Positions 53,576 to 61,939 of a stretch of DNA of 64,000 bases are shown here, piece after piece; within the stretch, counting starts at the first letter, position 1, and the number at the start of each line of letters is the position of its first letter. A program made the position numbers and the translations under genes. Below the pieces are notes generated by a model. The model was not told where the DNA came from, did no database searches, and was given only the letters and a program-made list of their open reading frames with translations. The stretch comes from an uncultured Phascolarctobacterium sp. (lineage in GTDB: Bacteria > Bacillota > Negativicutes > Acidaminococcales > Acidaminococcaceae), in contig NZ_CAKPTG010000010.1 in assembly GCF_934190775.1 (NCBI RefSeq), positions 28,410-92,409 of the forward strand. Reading direction: 5' to 3'.

Positions 53576-54383
53576 AGCTATCAGTCTGCGGAGCATAGAG
53601 GATATTTTCCTCAGCAGCAACCGGTGGCAGCCGCATGCTCTTCACAGGCTCAAAGCTGCGACGGTGCCAGCGGGTGGCGCCCAGCTCGCTCACAGCCTGC
53701 ATATGCGCGCCGCTGCCATAGCCCTTGTTATGCGCAAAGCCATAGGCAGGGTAAACAACATCAAGGCGTTCCATGATGCGGTCACGAGTTACCTTGGCGA
53801 TAATGGAAGCAGCAGCAATAGAAGCGCTCAGCGCATCACCATGCACTACGGATTCAATCTTCATATCGGGAACCTTCACCGGCATAGCATCAATCAACGC
53901 TGCCTGCGGACGGCAGTGCAGGTTTTCCAGCACCTGCGCCATGCCCTGCTGCGTTGCGGCATAGATATTAAGCGTGTCAATATTGCTGACGCTGACGATG
54001 TTCACTTCGATATCCAGCGCCTTAGCCATAATTTCGTTATACAGCATATCGCGCTTCGCAGCGGAAAGCTGCTTGGAATCGTTCAGCCCGCTGATAAACA
54101 CATCCTTGGGCAGAATAACGGCAGCTATAACCAGCGGTCCTGCCAAAGGTCCGCGTCCCGCTTCATCTACGCCGGCAATCAGCTCGCAGCCTTCAGCATA
54201 CAGCTCGCGTTCCAATTTCAGCATCCCCGAGAAGCGCTCCTTCTCCGCCGCCGCCTTCTCCAGACGCTTGTTGTATGCGGCCAAAAGCTTCTGTACTCCC
54301 TTACGTTCGTCTGCTGCCAGCGTCGCCAACTGGTCCGCAGTCGGCTCGCCTGTCAGCAGCTCCTTGATTTCAGTAATATTCAT
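53556..54383 (-). CDS. rnhB: RNase HII
   Basis: The 275-residue enzyme cuts RNA in RNA-DNA hybrids and at single ribonucleotides. The catalytic start is GVDEAGRGPLAGP (Asp73, Glu74), with LNDSKQLSAAKR, DAMPV and SIIAKVTRDR further on. The first ~65 residues are a helical extension common in Firmicutes HII. The ATG at 54383 has AGGGGG upstream; a GTG/TTG-type start at 54401 is less likely. Confidence 0.96.
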   Translation of the reverse strand: MNITEIKELLTGEPTADQLATLAADERKGVQKLLAAYNKRLEKAAAEKERFSGMLKLERELYAEGCELIAGVDEAGRGPLAGPLVIAAVILPKDVFISGLNDSKQLSAAKRDMLYNEIMAKALDIEVNIVSVSNIDTLNIYAATQQGMAQVLENLHCRPQAALIDAMPVKVPDMKIESVVHGDALSASIAAASIIAKVTRDRIMERLDVVYPAYGFAHNKGYGSGAHMQAVSELGATRWHRRSFEPVKSMRLPPVAAEENILYAPQTDSYEYPIE

Positions 54384-54416
54384 TATAATCCCCCTTAGCA
54401 TTTATTTTTACATAAA

Positions 54417-54441
54417 GAAAAACCGCCTCGCGGCGGTTTTT
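54417..54441 (-). terminator. Terminator after rbgA
   Basis: AAAACCGCC-GCGA-GGCGGTTTT hairpin followed by TTCTTT on the minus strand, 14 bp after the rbgA stop. Confidence 0.9.
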
Positions 54442-54454
54442 ATGGCACGACAAA

Positions 54455-55315
54455 TCAAGGCTCGTCGATTGTAAACCGCCCTAAACGTCCTGCTCGGAAG
54501 TCTCTGAGTACAAGCTGCACCACCTTATCGATGTCAAGCTGTCCACCAGACTTCAGACAACCTCTGGCAACGGCAATCTTCGCCATGACGGCGTTGACAT
54601 CATCACCCTGCTCGAGGCTTACTGCATATTTTGTTTGCAAATCCTGAGGATATTTGCGTATCAACAGGTCGAGCAACAGCTCCACGGCCTGCTCCCTGTC
54701 GAATACATCCTCCTTGATGGCGCCGGTAACGGCAAGCGCAAAGCCCACCGACGGATCATCAAACTTAGGCCAGAGTACACCCGGCGTATCCAAAAGCTCT
54801 AAACCCTTGGCAATCGTTACCCACTGCTGTCCGCGTGTTACACCCGGCTTATCGGCAGCCATTACCTTGTTCTTGCCTACGAGGCGGTTAATCAGGGTAG
54901 ACTTGCCGACATTCGGAATACCTACTATCATAACGCGGACGGGACGGTTGCGCACGCCCTTCCTCAGCCATTTATCAATCACCGGCTTCGCAGCCAGCTG
55001 AACTGCACTGATAAGCTGCTTAACGCCCTTACCGGTAGCGCAGTCAATCTTGCACACAGGCAGACCGCTGTGCTTAATTTTTTCCAGCCACACATCAGTC
55101 TGGGCCTTGTCTGCCATATCAATCTTGTTCAGTGCAATAACCTTCGGCTTGCTGCCAAGGATATCCTGCAGCATGGGGTTGGTACTGGAGCGCGGGATAC
55201 GTGCGTCCAGCATCTCCACAACAACGTCAACCAGCTTAATCTGGCTTTCCATCATGCGCTTCGCCTTGGTCATATGACCGGGGAACCACTGAATCTTAAA
55301 ATCCTCCAGCATCAT
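54455..55315 (-). CDS. rbgA: RbgA/YlqF, circularly permuted ribosome-assembly GTPase
   Basis: The 286-residue protein has the permuted order G4-G5-G1-G2-G3: NKIDMAD, CATG, then the P-loop GIPNVGKST and the DTPG motif (LLDTPGVLWP). It starts with FPGHMTKAKR, and the C-terminal ANTAR-like RNA-binding tail follows ~200. It completes assembly of the 50S subunit. ATGA overlap with lepB couples them. Confidence 0.96.
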   Translation of the reverse strand: MMLEDFKIQWFPGHMTKAKRMMESQIKLVDVVVEMLDARIPRSSTNPMLQDILGSKPKVIALNKIDMADKAQTDVWLEKIKHSGLPVCKIDCATGKGVKQLISAVQLAAKPVIDKWLRKGVRNRPVRVMIVGIPNVGKSTLINRLVGKNKVMAADKPGVTRGQQWVTIAKGLELLDTPGVLWPKFDDPSVGFALAVTGAIKEDVFDREQAVELLLDLLIRKYPQDLQTKYAVSLEQGDDVNAVMAKIAVARGCLKSGGQLDIDKVVQLVLRDFRAGRLGRFTIDEP

Positions 55316-55884
55316 TCGCCCATACCCGTATCATCCTTCAGCACGCGCATCTTGTCCAGCGGCCAGAAGGCTACCAGCGCACGTCCCTTAACCAGCTTCA
55401 GCGGCACAAAGCCAACATCGGCAAAACGGCTGTCCTCAGAATTATTACGGTTATCACCCAGTACAAAGATGGTATCCTTAGGAACAACTACCTTGCGGTA
55501 ATCGGAAATGTTTTTACCCTTCGGGTCATTGTGGTAGATATAGGTTTCGTCCAGCTGCTTGCCGTTGACGAATACCTTGCCTTGCTGCATCTCTACCGTG
55601 TCACCGCCAACTGCGATAACGCGCTTGATAAAGTCACGCGTCTGATCCTTAGGGAAGCGGAAAACTACGATTTCGCCCTTCTTCGGGTCGGTAACAAAGT
55701 AGCTCAGCTTATCAACGACAAGACGCTCATGGTTTACCAGAGTAGGATACATAGAGGAGCCTTCTACCATATAAGGCTCTACTAAAAAGGTACGGATGCA
55801 GAATGCCAGTGCAACCGCAATGATAATCGAAACAAGCCAGTCGCTGGCAGAATCCTGCCAGGAGGTTTCACTTTTCTTGCTCAA
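55312..55884 (-). CDS. lepB: Signal peptidase I
   Basis: The 190-residue membrane protease has one N-terminal helix (WLVSIIIAVALAFCIRTF), the catalytic Ser44 in EGSSMYPTL, Lys87 in RDFIKRVIAVGGD, and GDNRNNSEDSR. It cleaves the signal peptides of exported proteins such as the adhesin and TpsB. The start is TTG 55884 with AGGAGG 8 nt upstream; no ATG is available, so the site decides it. Confidence 0.96.
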   Translation of the reverse strand: MSKKSETSWQDSASDWLVSIIIAVALAFCIRTFLVEPYMVEGSSMYPTLVNHERLVVDKLSYFVTDPKKGEIVVFRFPKDQTRDFIKRVIAVGGDTVEMQQGKVFVNGKQLDETYIYHNDPKGKNISDYRKVVVPKDTIFVLGDNRNNSEDSRFADVGFVPLKLVKGRALVAFWPLDKMRVLKDDTGMGE

Positions 55885-56028
55885 CTAATGAGCCTCCTCT
55901 CTATCGCCGGCACAGGCCGGATGTTTAACTACAATAATATAGATATATTGTAGCATAGATTACAGCTTCAATTATGACAGAATTGTAAATTTGCTTTATT
56001 TTAAAGCATAAATGCTTCATAACGTAAT

Positions 56029-56058
56029 AAAAGGGACCGTACTACTACAGTCCCTTTT
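56029..56058 (-). terminator. Terminator of rplS
   Basis: AAAAGGGAC/GTCCCTTTT stem, 19 bp after the rplS stop. Confidence 0.85.
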
Positions 56059-56076
56059 ACTATAAACAAAGATTGA

Positions 56077-56418
56077 TTAGCGTTTTTCTCTGATACGAGC
56101 AGCTTTACCAGTCAGTTTGCGCAGATAATACAGTTTAGCACGGCGAACGATACCAACGCGTGCTACAACGATTTTCTCAATACGCGGGCTGTGAACCGGG
56201 AAAGTTCTTTCTACGCCAACGCCGTAGGAAATACGACGAACGGTGAAGTTTTCACGAACGCCGGAGCCACTGCGGGAAATTACAACGCCTTCAAACAGCT
56301 GAACGCGCTCGCGGGTACCCTCGACGATTTTGCAATAAACTTTAACGGTGTCGCCTGCTTTAAACTCAGGGATGTCGGAACGAAGTTGTTCTTGTTCCAG
56401 TACTTCAATAATGTTCAT
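56077..56418 (-). CDS. rplS: Ribosomal protein L19
   Basis: A 113-residue 50S protein at the interface to the 30S subunit. Motifs: FKAGDTVKVYCKIVEG, FEGVVISRSGSGVRENFTVRRIS and VERTFPVHSPRIEKI. It has its own promoter and a structured leader, separating it from the trmD operon. AGGAGG precedes the ATG. Confidence 0.98.
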   Translation of the reverse strand: MNIIEVLEQEQLRSDIPEFKAGDTVKVYCKIVEGTRERVQLFEGVVISRSGSGVRENFTVRRISYGVGVERTFPVHSPRIEKIVVARVGIVRRAKLYYLRKLTGKAARIREKR

Positions 56419-56437
56419 AGTTTCCTCCTAAATCATA

Positions 56438-56470
56438 GACGTTCATGTGCGAACTCCACAGCGGACCGTC
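56438..56470 (-). promoter_or_regulatory. Candidate L19 leader RNA structure
   Basis: The leader folds as GACG-[TCC-GCTGT-GGA]-[GTTC-GCACAT-GAAC]-GTC: two small hairpins closed by a short stem, 20 bp before the rplS ribosome site. Such leaders are used for autoregulation of L19 in Firmicutes. Confidence 0.55.
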
Positions 56471-56487
56471 CGTATTACACAACGTAA

Positions 56488-56516
56488 ATTTTACCATATA
56501 CAAACAATTAATGCAA
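56488..56516 (-). promoter_or_regulatory. rplS promoter
   Basis: TTGCAT (56516-56511), a 17-bp spacer and TAAAAT (56493-56488). Confidence 0.75.
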
Positions 56517-56547
56517 GAGAAAAGTGCACTATTTTCTACATTTTTCT

Positions 56548-57123
56548 CTAATTTTTCTCCCACCAAGCCTCGCCTGCCAGCCTGTCCAGAATAATGGCTG
56601 CGGCACTGCGCACGCAAAGATGATTATAGTCACAGGGGCCGTAAACAGGCTCCAGAATATAGTCAAATTTGGCCATAGTTTCGGCCTCGATGCCAAAGCC
56701 GGTGCCGAACAAAAGCAGTACCGGTCTGTCACCCTCCTGCAGCTGCTTGCGCATAAAGCTGTAGGAAACAGTGTTGGGATAAATGCGTGCGTCCGTAGTG
56801 ACAACGTAAGGTTGCTTGCCTGTGCGCTCTGCTATCGTCTGCACTGCGCTAGCGATATCAGGCTGCCACAGCACGCGGCTCAGCGCGTCGGCACGGTCGG
56901 GGTTATACACCTTGCCATAGCCCTCCTGCCAGTAGGAAAGTATCTTGTCGATAATCTGCTTCTGGACCTCCAGCGGATGGATGATGTAATAGCCCTGCAC
57001 GTTATAGGTGCGGCAGGTACGCGAGATATCGTGGATATCAAAGTTAGTCACCGCGCCGGCGATAACGTTCATGCGCTTGTTGTAGATAGGATAATGGACC
57101 AGGCCAACATATAAATCAGCCAT
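56548..57123 (-). CDS. SPOUT-superfamily RNA methyltransferase (Methyltrn_RNA_4-like)
   Basis: The 191-residue protein has the knotted methyltransferase pattern: YVGLVHYPIYNK, ISRTCRTYNVQGYYIIHPLE, and a C-terminal LLLFGTGFGIEAE, then PVYGPCDYNHLCVRSAAAIILDR. It likely methylates ribose or a base in tRNA or rRNA; the target is unknown. It overlaps trmD by 8 bp, and this position between trmD and rplS is kept in related Firmicutes. The ATG at 57123 has AAGGAGG 9 nt upstream and is preferred over the frame's first codon at 57132. Confidence 0.87.
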   Translation of the reverse strand: MADLYVGLVHYPIYNKRMNVIAGAVTNFDIHDISRTCRTYNVQGYYIIHPLEVQKQIIDKILSYWQEGYGKVYNPDRADALSRVLWQPDIASAVQTIAERTGKQPYVVTTDARIYPNTVSYSFMRKQLQEGDRPVLLLFGTGFGIEAETMAKFDYILEPVYGPCDYNHLCVRSAAAIILDRLAGEAWWEKN

Positions 57124-57937
57124 TCGCCTCATCCTCCTTCACCTCAGCGCTTGCGCGTTTTTCCTGATCGGCAGCGATTTCGGCACGCAGCTCCTCATAG
57201 AAGCGGCGCTCCGATTTTTTCATTTTATAGGGCAAGCGGCCTGTCAAAAGCTCCTTCTGCTCAGCACTCAAAAGGTCGGGACGCAGAGCGAGCGTTGCTT
57301 TGAGCGACTGCTTCAAGCGCCAGCTGTTAATCAGCGCATGGTTGCCGCTGCGCAGCACCTCCGGCACCTCCATACCCTCAAAGTTCACCGGACGGGTGTA
57401 CTGCGGATATTCCAGAAGACCTGTGCTGAAGGAATCCTCCTCCGCACTTTCAATCTTGCCCAGTACGCCGGGGATAAAGCGGGAAATAGCGTCCATCACG
57501 ATAATGGCAGGCATTTCACCGCCGGTGAGCACGTAATCGCCGATAGAAAGCTTTTCATCTACCCAATGGAAGATGCGCTCGTCAAAGCCCTCATAATGAC
57601 CGCAGACGAAGATAAAATCCTGTCCGCTGTGAGCATATTCCTCGACGATGCTCTGCTTTAGCGTGCGTCCACCCGGGCACATGGCAATAACGCGGGCGTT
57701 CGGCAACTGCTCCTTGGCCTTGCGAATGGCTGCCACCATCGGCTCCGGCTTCAGCACCATGCCTGCACCGCCGCCGAAGGGAGAATCATCAACAGTGCGA
57801 TGCACGTCATGCGTAAAATCGCGCGGATTGATGCAGCTGACCTCAATTAGGCCCTTGGCTGCTGCACGCTGCAGAATACTATGGCTTGCGGCCTGCTCAA
57901 TCTGTTCGGGAAATAAGGTTACAAATAAAAACTTCAT
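57116..57937 (-). CDS. trmD: TrmD, tRNA (guanine37-N1)-methyltransferase
   Basis: A 273-residue trefoil-knot enzyme with RDFTHDVHRTVDDSPFGGGAGM, CGHYEGFDERI and the SAM-loop VLTGGEMPAIIVMDA. It adds m1G37 and prevents frameshifting. It overlaps rimM by 4 bp and the methyltransferase gene by 8 bp. The C-terminal acidic tail is longer than usual. Confidence 0.98.
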   Translation of the reverse strand: MKFLFVTLFPEQIEQAASHSILQRAAAKGLIEVSCINPRDFTHDVHRTVDDSPFGGGAGMVLKPEPMVAAIRKAKEQLPNARVIAMCPGGRTLKQSIVEEYAHSGQDFIFVCGHYEGFDERIFHWVDEKLSIGDYVLTGGEMPAIIVMDAISRFIPGVLGKIESAEEDSFSTGLLEYPQYTRPVNFEGMEVPEVLRSGNHALINSWRLKQSLKATLALRPDLLSAEQKELLTGRLPYKMKKSERRFYEELRAEIAADQEKRASAEVKEDEANG

Positions 57938-58437
57938 TCTGCCTCAACCCACTCAGGCAGCTCCACAACAATGCGCTTTTCTGCCAGATTGATTTCCTTA
58001 ACATATTTCTTCAGTGCCGGCAGCAGGTAATCCTTCTGTCCGGGGACAGCGATAACATAAACATCGTTGCTGCCGGTGCTCAGTGCGTCCTTAAAGGTGC
58101 CAATTTGCTCGCCCTGCTCGTCATAAACAGGCAGGCCGATGAGGTCAGCAACATAAAAGCGTCCTTCCTCCAGCTCCGGCAGGTCCTCAGCGTTAATGCT
58201 TACCTCCATGCCACGCAGCAGCTCGGACTCGTTCATGCTTTTGATTTCAGCAGTAGTCACCAGCACCATTCTTTTATGAAAGCGTGCTGCTTTGACGGTA
58301 AGCTTGCGACCGTCCGGCAGCAGCAGATAATCAAGATCTAAAAATTGTTCCGGCTTGTCGGTTAACGGCAATATACGAATATCGCCCCGCACACCGTGCG
58401 GAGCGACAATTTTGCCAATAACTATTTGGTTATCCAT
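57934..58437 (-). CDS. rimM: RimM, 16S rRNA-processing protein
   Basis: The 167-residue protein has an N-terminal RimM barrel (IVIGKIVAPHGVRGDIRILPLTD) and a C-terminal PRC barrel (FYVADLIGLPVYD and DYLLPALKKYVKEI). It helps mature the 30S head around S19. The stop overlaps the trmD start (ATGA). Confidence 0.97.
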   Translation of the reverse strand: MDNQIVIGKIVAPHGVRGDIRILPLTDKPEQFLDLDYLLLPDGRKLTVKAARFHKRMVLVTTAEIKSMNESELLRGMEVSINAEDLPELEEGRFYVADLIGLPVYDEQGEQIGTFKDALSTGSNDVYVIAVPGQKDYLLPALKKYVKEINLAEKRIVVELPEWVEAE

Positions 58438-58440
58438 GGA

Positions 58441-58845
58441 TTATTCGCGGAAAGCGATAACCTTACCGTCTTCGGTAAGAATTTCTGCACCCATCAAGGT
58501 CTCAATATTGGTGCCTACAGTAATTTCTACTGTACGCTCCAGAGTACCATGACCGATTTCAGCGCCCAGCTCCAGAGCTTCCGCTCTTTTCAGCTTAGCT
58601 TCTGCTTCTTCTTTGGCAGCAGTACGCTTATTTCTTTCGATGTCAATTTGTTCGCGCAAAGCCGGAAGCACGCTCAAATCGCTGGCAGCCTGATGCAAAG
58701 CCTTTTTAGCCTGGAACTCAAATTGCTCCAGATCAAGCTCCATATTCTTTATGGTATTTTGGAGATCTCCAACAATTTTCAACTTTAAATCTTCAGTAAC
58801 TTTTGCTTTAACAGCGACGGGAACCCTAACGATCATTTTATCCAT
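58441..58845 (-). CDS. ylqD: YlqD-like protein
   Basis: The 134-residue protein resembles YlqD: strand-rich start MIVRVPVAVKAKVTE, a long charged coiled coil (~30-95), and a C-terminal TVGTNIETLMGAEILTEDGKV. The function is unknown; it lies in the same place in Firmicutes rpsP-rimM-trmD clusters. It ends 3 bp before rimM. Confidence 0.85.
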   Translation of the reverse strand: MDKMIVRVPVAVKAKVTEDLKLKIVGDLQNTIKNMELDLEQFEFQAKKALHQAASDLSVLPALREQIDIERNKRTAAKEEAEAKLKRAEALELGAEIGHGTLERTVEITVGTNIETLMGAEILTEDGKVIAFRE

Positions 58846-58864
58846 AGCGATGTACCATCCTCAA

Positions 58865-59092
58865 TCAAATAATTTCGACAATGACTTTTACATTCTCACG
58901 GGTTGCTACTGCTTTCATAACAGTTCTGATAGCTTTTGCGATGCGGCCCTGTTTTCCAATAACCTTACCCATATCTTCAGAAGCAACATGGAGGCGAAGC
59001 ACCGTTGTTGTACCGGTAGTCTCCTCCTCCACTACTACTGCAGAGGGATCATTTACAAGAGACTTGGCCATAACTTCTACCAATTCTTTCAT
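58865..59092 (-). CDS. khpA: KhpA, KH-domain RNA-binding protein
   Basis: A 75-residue single KH domain with GKVIGKQGRIAKAIRTVMKA (GxxG loop). KhpA pairs with KhpB/EloR and binds RNA in cell-size control in some Firmicutes. The frame begins with a GTG at 59101, but the ATG at 59092 is chosen: it has GGGGG 10 nt upstream and matches the family start. Confidence 0.92.
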   Translation of the reverse strand: MKELVEVMAKSLVNDPSAVVVEEETTGTTTVLRLHVASEDMGKVIGKQGRIAKAIRTVMKAVATRENVKVIVEII

Positions 59093-59112
59093 GTAGATCA
59101 CGCCCCCTCAAA

Positions 59113-59385
59113 TTATTTTGCTGCTTTAGCTTCAGCAAATTTTTTCATGATACCATCTTTGCTGAACAGGTTTTTAACGGTATCGGTCGGTTGAGCGCCT
59201 TTGTTCATCCAGTCGATAGCTTTCTCAGCGTCGATTTTTACGCTAGCCGGTTGAACGGTGGAATCGTAATAACCGATGGATTCGATGAAACGACCATCAC
59301 GAGGAGAACGAGCGTCTGCAACAACAATACGATAGAAAGGAGCTTTTTTAGCGCCCATACGTTTTAAACGGATTTTAACTGCCAT
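59113..59385 (-). CDS. rpsP: Ribosomal protein S16
   Basis: A 90-residue protein starting MAVKIRLKRMGAKKAPFYRI, with DARSPRDGRFIESIGYY. The frame extends to 59397, but the ATG at 59385 has AAGGAGGTG 9 nt upstream. It lies 53 bp after ffh, within the ylxM-ffh-rpsP-khpA operon. Confidence 0.98.
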   Translation of the reverse strand: MAVKIRLKRMGAKKAPFYRIVVADARSPRDGRFIESIGYYDSTVQPASVKIDAEKAIDWMNKGAQPTDTVKNLFSKDGIMKKFAEAKAAK

Positions 59386-59438
59386 GTTGATTTTCACCTC
59401 CTTAAATTAATATCTCACAACATGGAACTTTTCATTTA

Positions 59439-60785
59439 TTATCTACCAAACGGCAGCTTGAAGCCACCCTTGGAAGCAAACTTTGCCATACCCTGCATAC
59501 GCTTCATCATCTTCTTGCTTTCCTCAAAGTTCTTCAGAAGCTTGTTGACATCCTGTACACGCATGCCGCAGCCTGCAGCGATACGTTTACGACGGCTGCC
59601 GTTGATGATTTCGGGTTTTTGTCTTTCCTTCTTGGTCATGGAGCGGATGATTGCTTCGATGCGGTCGAATTCCTTTTCGTCCACATTAGCTTCCTTCAGC
59701 TTCTGGCTGATACCGCCCATACCGGGGATTAAGCCTAAGATGGTTTCCAGAGAACCCAGCTTTTTAACCTGCTGCATCTGGTCCAGGAACTGCTCTAAGG
59801 TGAATTCATCCTTACGCAACTTTTTCTCCATCTCCAGAGCCTTAGCGAGGTCCGTTGTAGACTGGATTTTTTCTACCAGAGTCAGGATATCGCCCATGCC
59901 CAGAATACGGGAAGCCATACGATCCGGATGGAAAGGCTCCAAAGCATCCAGCTTTTCGCCAAGACCGATTAATTTAACCGGCTTGCCGGTAACAGCCTTT
60001 ACAGAAAGCACTGCACCACCGCGGGCATCGCCATCAAGCTTAGTAACGATCAGGCCGTCAATGCCCAGTTCCTTATCAAAGCTTTCAGCAACAGTTACTG
60101 CGTCCTGACCAGTCATAGCATCTACAACCAGCAGAATTTCCTGAGGATGAACAGCGCCTTTAATATTGCGCAGCTCTTCCATCAGCTCTTCATTTATATG
60201 TAAGCGGCCTGCGGTATCGATGATTACCGTATCGCATGCCAGACTATGTGCTTTTTCCATAGCCTTCTGAGCAATCTCTACAGGAGAAACCTTGTCGCCC
60301 AGAGTAAATACCGGCACATTCAGCTGTTCGCCCAAAACCTGCAGCTGGGTAATAGCAGCAGGACGGTAAACGTCGCCTGCAACCAGCAACGGCTTTTTGT
60401 GCTTGCGCTTCAGGTAATTGGCAAGCTTGCCGGCGGTAGTGGTTTTACCTGCGCCCTGCAGACCAACCAGCATGATTACTGTCGGCGGTTTGGGAGCAAC
60501 AGTGAGCTTGCTTTGGGTGCCGCCCAAAAGCTCAATCAGCTCTTCGTTAACAATCTTGATAATCTGCTGATGCGGATTCAGGCCTTCGCCGATCGCTTCA
60601 CCAACAGCGCGCTCTTTAACCTTGGCTACAAAGTCCTTAACAACCTTGAAGTTAACGTCGGCCTCTAAAAGCGCCATACGCACTTCGCGCATAGGAGCCT
60701 TTAAATCTTCCTCAGTCAGCTTGCCGTTGCCGCGGAACATCTTTAATGCATTTTGTAATCTTTCAGATAAACTTTCAAATGCCAT
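59439..60785 (-). CDS. ffh: Ffh, signal recognition particle GTPase (SRP54)
   Basis: A 448-residue protein with the N and G domains (P-loop GLQGAGKTTT, VAGDVYRPAA, DTAGRLHINEELM, TKLDGDARGGA) and the methionine-rich M domain (~300-448) that binds signal peptides and 4.5S RNA. It delivers nascent membrane proteins to the translocon. It starts 5 bp after ylxM. Confidence 0.98.
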   Translation of the reverse strand: MAFESLSERLQNALKMFRGNGKLTEEDLKAPMREVRMALLEADVNFKVVKDFVAKVKERAVGEAIGEGLNPHQQIIKIVNEELIELLGGTQSKLTVAPKPPTVIMLVGLQGAGKTTTAGKLANYLKRKHKKPLLVAGDVYRPAAITQLQVLGEQLNVPVFTLGDKVSPVEIAQKAMEKAHSLACDTVIIDTAGRLHINEELMEELRNIKGAVHPQEILLVVDAMTGQDAVTVAESFDKELGIDGLIVTKLDGDARGGAVLSVKAVTGKPVKLIGLGEKLDALEPFHPDRMASRILGMGDILTLVEKIQSTTDLAKALEMEKKLRKDEFTLEQFLDQMQQVKKLGSLETILGLIPGMGGISQKLKEANVDEKEFDRIEAIIRSMTKKERQKPEIINGSRRKRIAAGCGMRVQDVNKLLKNFEESKKMMKRMQGMAKFASKGGFKLPFGR

Positions 60786-60790
60786 TCTAT

Positions 60791-61144
60791 CTACCTACCT
60801 TCACTGCAAAGCTCTTTCAGCATTTGCACGGCCTCGTCTTTATTTGCCTCATCCGGAGTTTCCAGCAAATCTATTGCCTGCTGCAGCTTAGCATGCAGCT
60901 CCTCCTCGCGGCTTAGCACCTTCAGTGATGCTTCATAACGTTCTAGCAGCTGCTCAACACGCTTGAGCAGGTCGTGGACAGCCTGACGCGAAACGCCCAG
61001 CTCCTCCGAAATCTCGCTCAGAGACAAGTCGTCATAGAAATACAGTCCCAGGCATTGCTTCTGCTTAGCTGTCAGAAGACCGCCGTAAATATCAAAGAGC
61101 CTGCCTAAGCGCATACGCTGCGCAAAAATTTCTTCTGCTGACAT
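60791..61144 (-). CDS. ylxM: YlxM, UPF0122 helix-turn-helix protein
   Basis: The 117-residue protein has a sigma-70 region-4-like helix-turn-helix (LTAKQKQCLGLYFYDDLSLSEISEELGVSRQAVHDLLKRVE). It stimulates SRP GTPase activity in some Firmicutes and is the first gene of the ffh operon. GAGAGGG precedes the ATG. Confidence 0.94.
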   Translation of the reverse strand: MSAEEIFAQRMRLGRLFDIYGGLLTAKQKQCLGLYFYDDLSLSEISEELGVSRQAVHDLLKRVEQLLERYEASLKVLSREEELHAKLQQAIDLLETPDEANKDEAVQMLKELCSEGR

Positions 61145-61177
61145 ATTTATCCCTCTCGAAATTTAGTCGACTATGTA

Positions 61178-61206
61178 AGTATAAAGCATAAAGCGATGCT
61201 TGTCAA
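61178..61206 (-). promoter_or_regulatory. Promoter of the ylxM-ffh-rpsP-trmD operon
   Basis: Perfect TTGACA (61206-61201), a 17-bp spacer and TATACT (61183-61178). Confidence 0.85.
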
Positions 61207-61237
61207 GTATTTTTACTTGTCACCATTGAATTTTTTT

Positions 61238-61792
61238 CTAATCAGCGTTTTCGTCCTTCAGCCATTTCCAGATCAGCGGCGCTGCGTAATTACCCATCGC
61301 CTCATACGTCTGCGATTTGGGGTGAATGCCGTCAACGTAGGCCTTGAAGCGAGCGCCGGCGTCCATGCCGATGGCAGGCTGCAAATCCAGCAGGAAGGCC
61401 TTGCCGCTGCAGGTATGCTCCACCTCCTGCCGCAGGTTCAGCAGCTGACGGTTGAGCGCCTGCTCCGTACTGATGAAGGGCAGCACGATGCACAGGCTGT
61501 ACTGCTTCTCCTCGCACCACTCCAGCACACGCCTGTAGTCGCGGCTGATGTCCTCAATGCGACGTCCCTGCAGGATATCGTTGGCGCCGCCAAGGAAGAT
61601 GACGTGCTGCACATATTCCGGCAGCGCGTACTGGCGCATGCGGTAAATGATGTCGTCGCAGCAGTCGCCGCAGACTCCATAATTGAGCATTTTAATCTGC
61701 GTCAGCTTTTCCACCTGGGCGGTCCAGGAATAGCGTGGACCGAAGGGAAAGCCCTGTACCAGAGAATCGCCGTAACAGGCAACGTATTTCAT
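61238..61792 (-). CDS. SGNH/GDSL-family hydrolase
   Basis: The 184-residue protein has block I YGDSLVQGF (Ser10), block III LGGANDIL and block V VDGIHPKSQTY (catalytic Asp-His), so it is an esterase or lipase of the SGNH fold. It has no signal peptide. The substrate is unknown; related enzymes remove acetyl groups from sugars. A promoter with an extended -10 (TGCTATAAT) and an AAGGAG site lie upstream; no terminator is seen before the ylxM promoter. Confidence 0.9.
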   Translation of the reverse strand: MKYVACYGDSLVQGFPFGPRYSWTAQVEKLTQIKMLNYGVCGDCCDDIIYRMRQYALPEYVQHVIFLGGANDILQGRRIEDISRDYRRVLEWCEEKQYSLCIVLPFISTEQALNRQLLNLRQEVEHTCSGKAFLLDLQPAIGMDAGARFKAYVDGIHPKSQTYEAMGNYAAPLIWKWLKDENAD

Positions 61793-61827
61793 GATAATCG
61801 CTCCTTACGTTGGTTTTTCTACATATT

Positions 61828-61836
61828 ATTATAGCA
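61828..61836 (-). promoter_or_regulatory. Extended -10 promoter of the SGNH hydrolase
   Basis: TGC TATAAT on the minus strand, with no clear -35 box. Confidence 0.55.
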
Positions 61837-61855
61837 TAAACAGCGTCAGAATAGT

Positions 61856-61890
61856 AAAGGCGTTCTACCACAGTCGGGTAAAACGCCTTT
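61856..61890 (-). terminator. Likely terminator of the 354-residue gene
   Basis: AAAGGCGTT/AACGCCTTT-type stem lying 50 bp after the stop; the T tract is short. Confidence 0.65.
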
Positions 61891-61939
61891 AGTTTGATGT
61901 GCTCTTATGCTGTCAGCTTATGCAGCATTTTCACTCACT

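Noticed and set aside
59398..59430. Possible extra small gene between ffh and rpsP
   Set aside because: The spacer is only 53 bp and holds the rpsP ribosome site.
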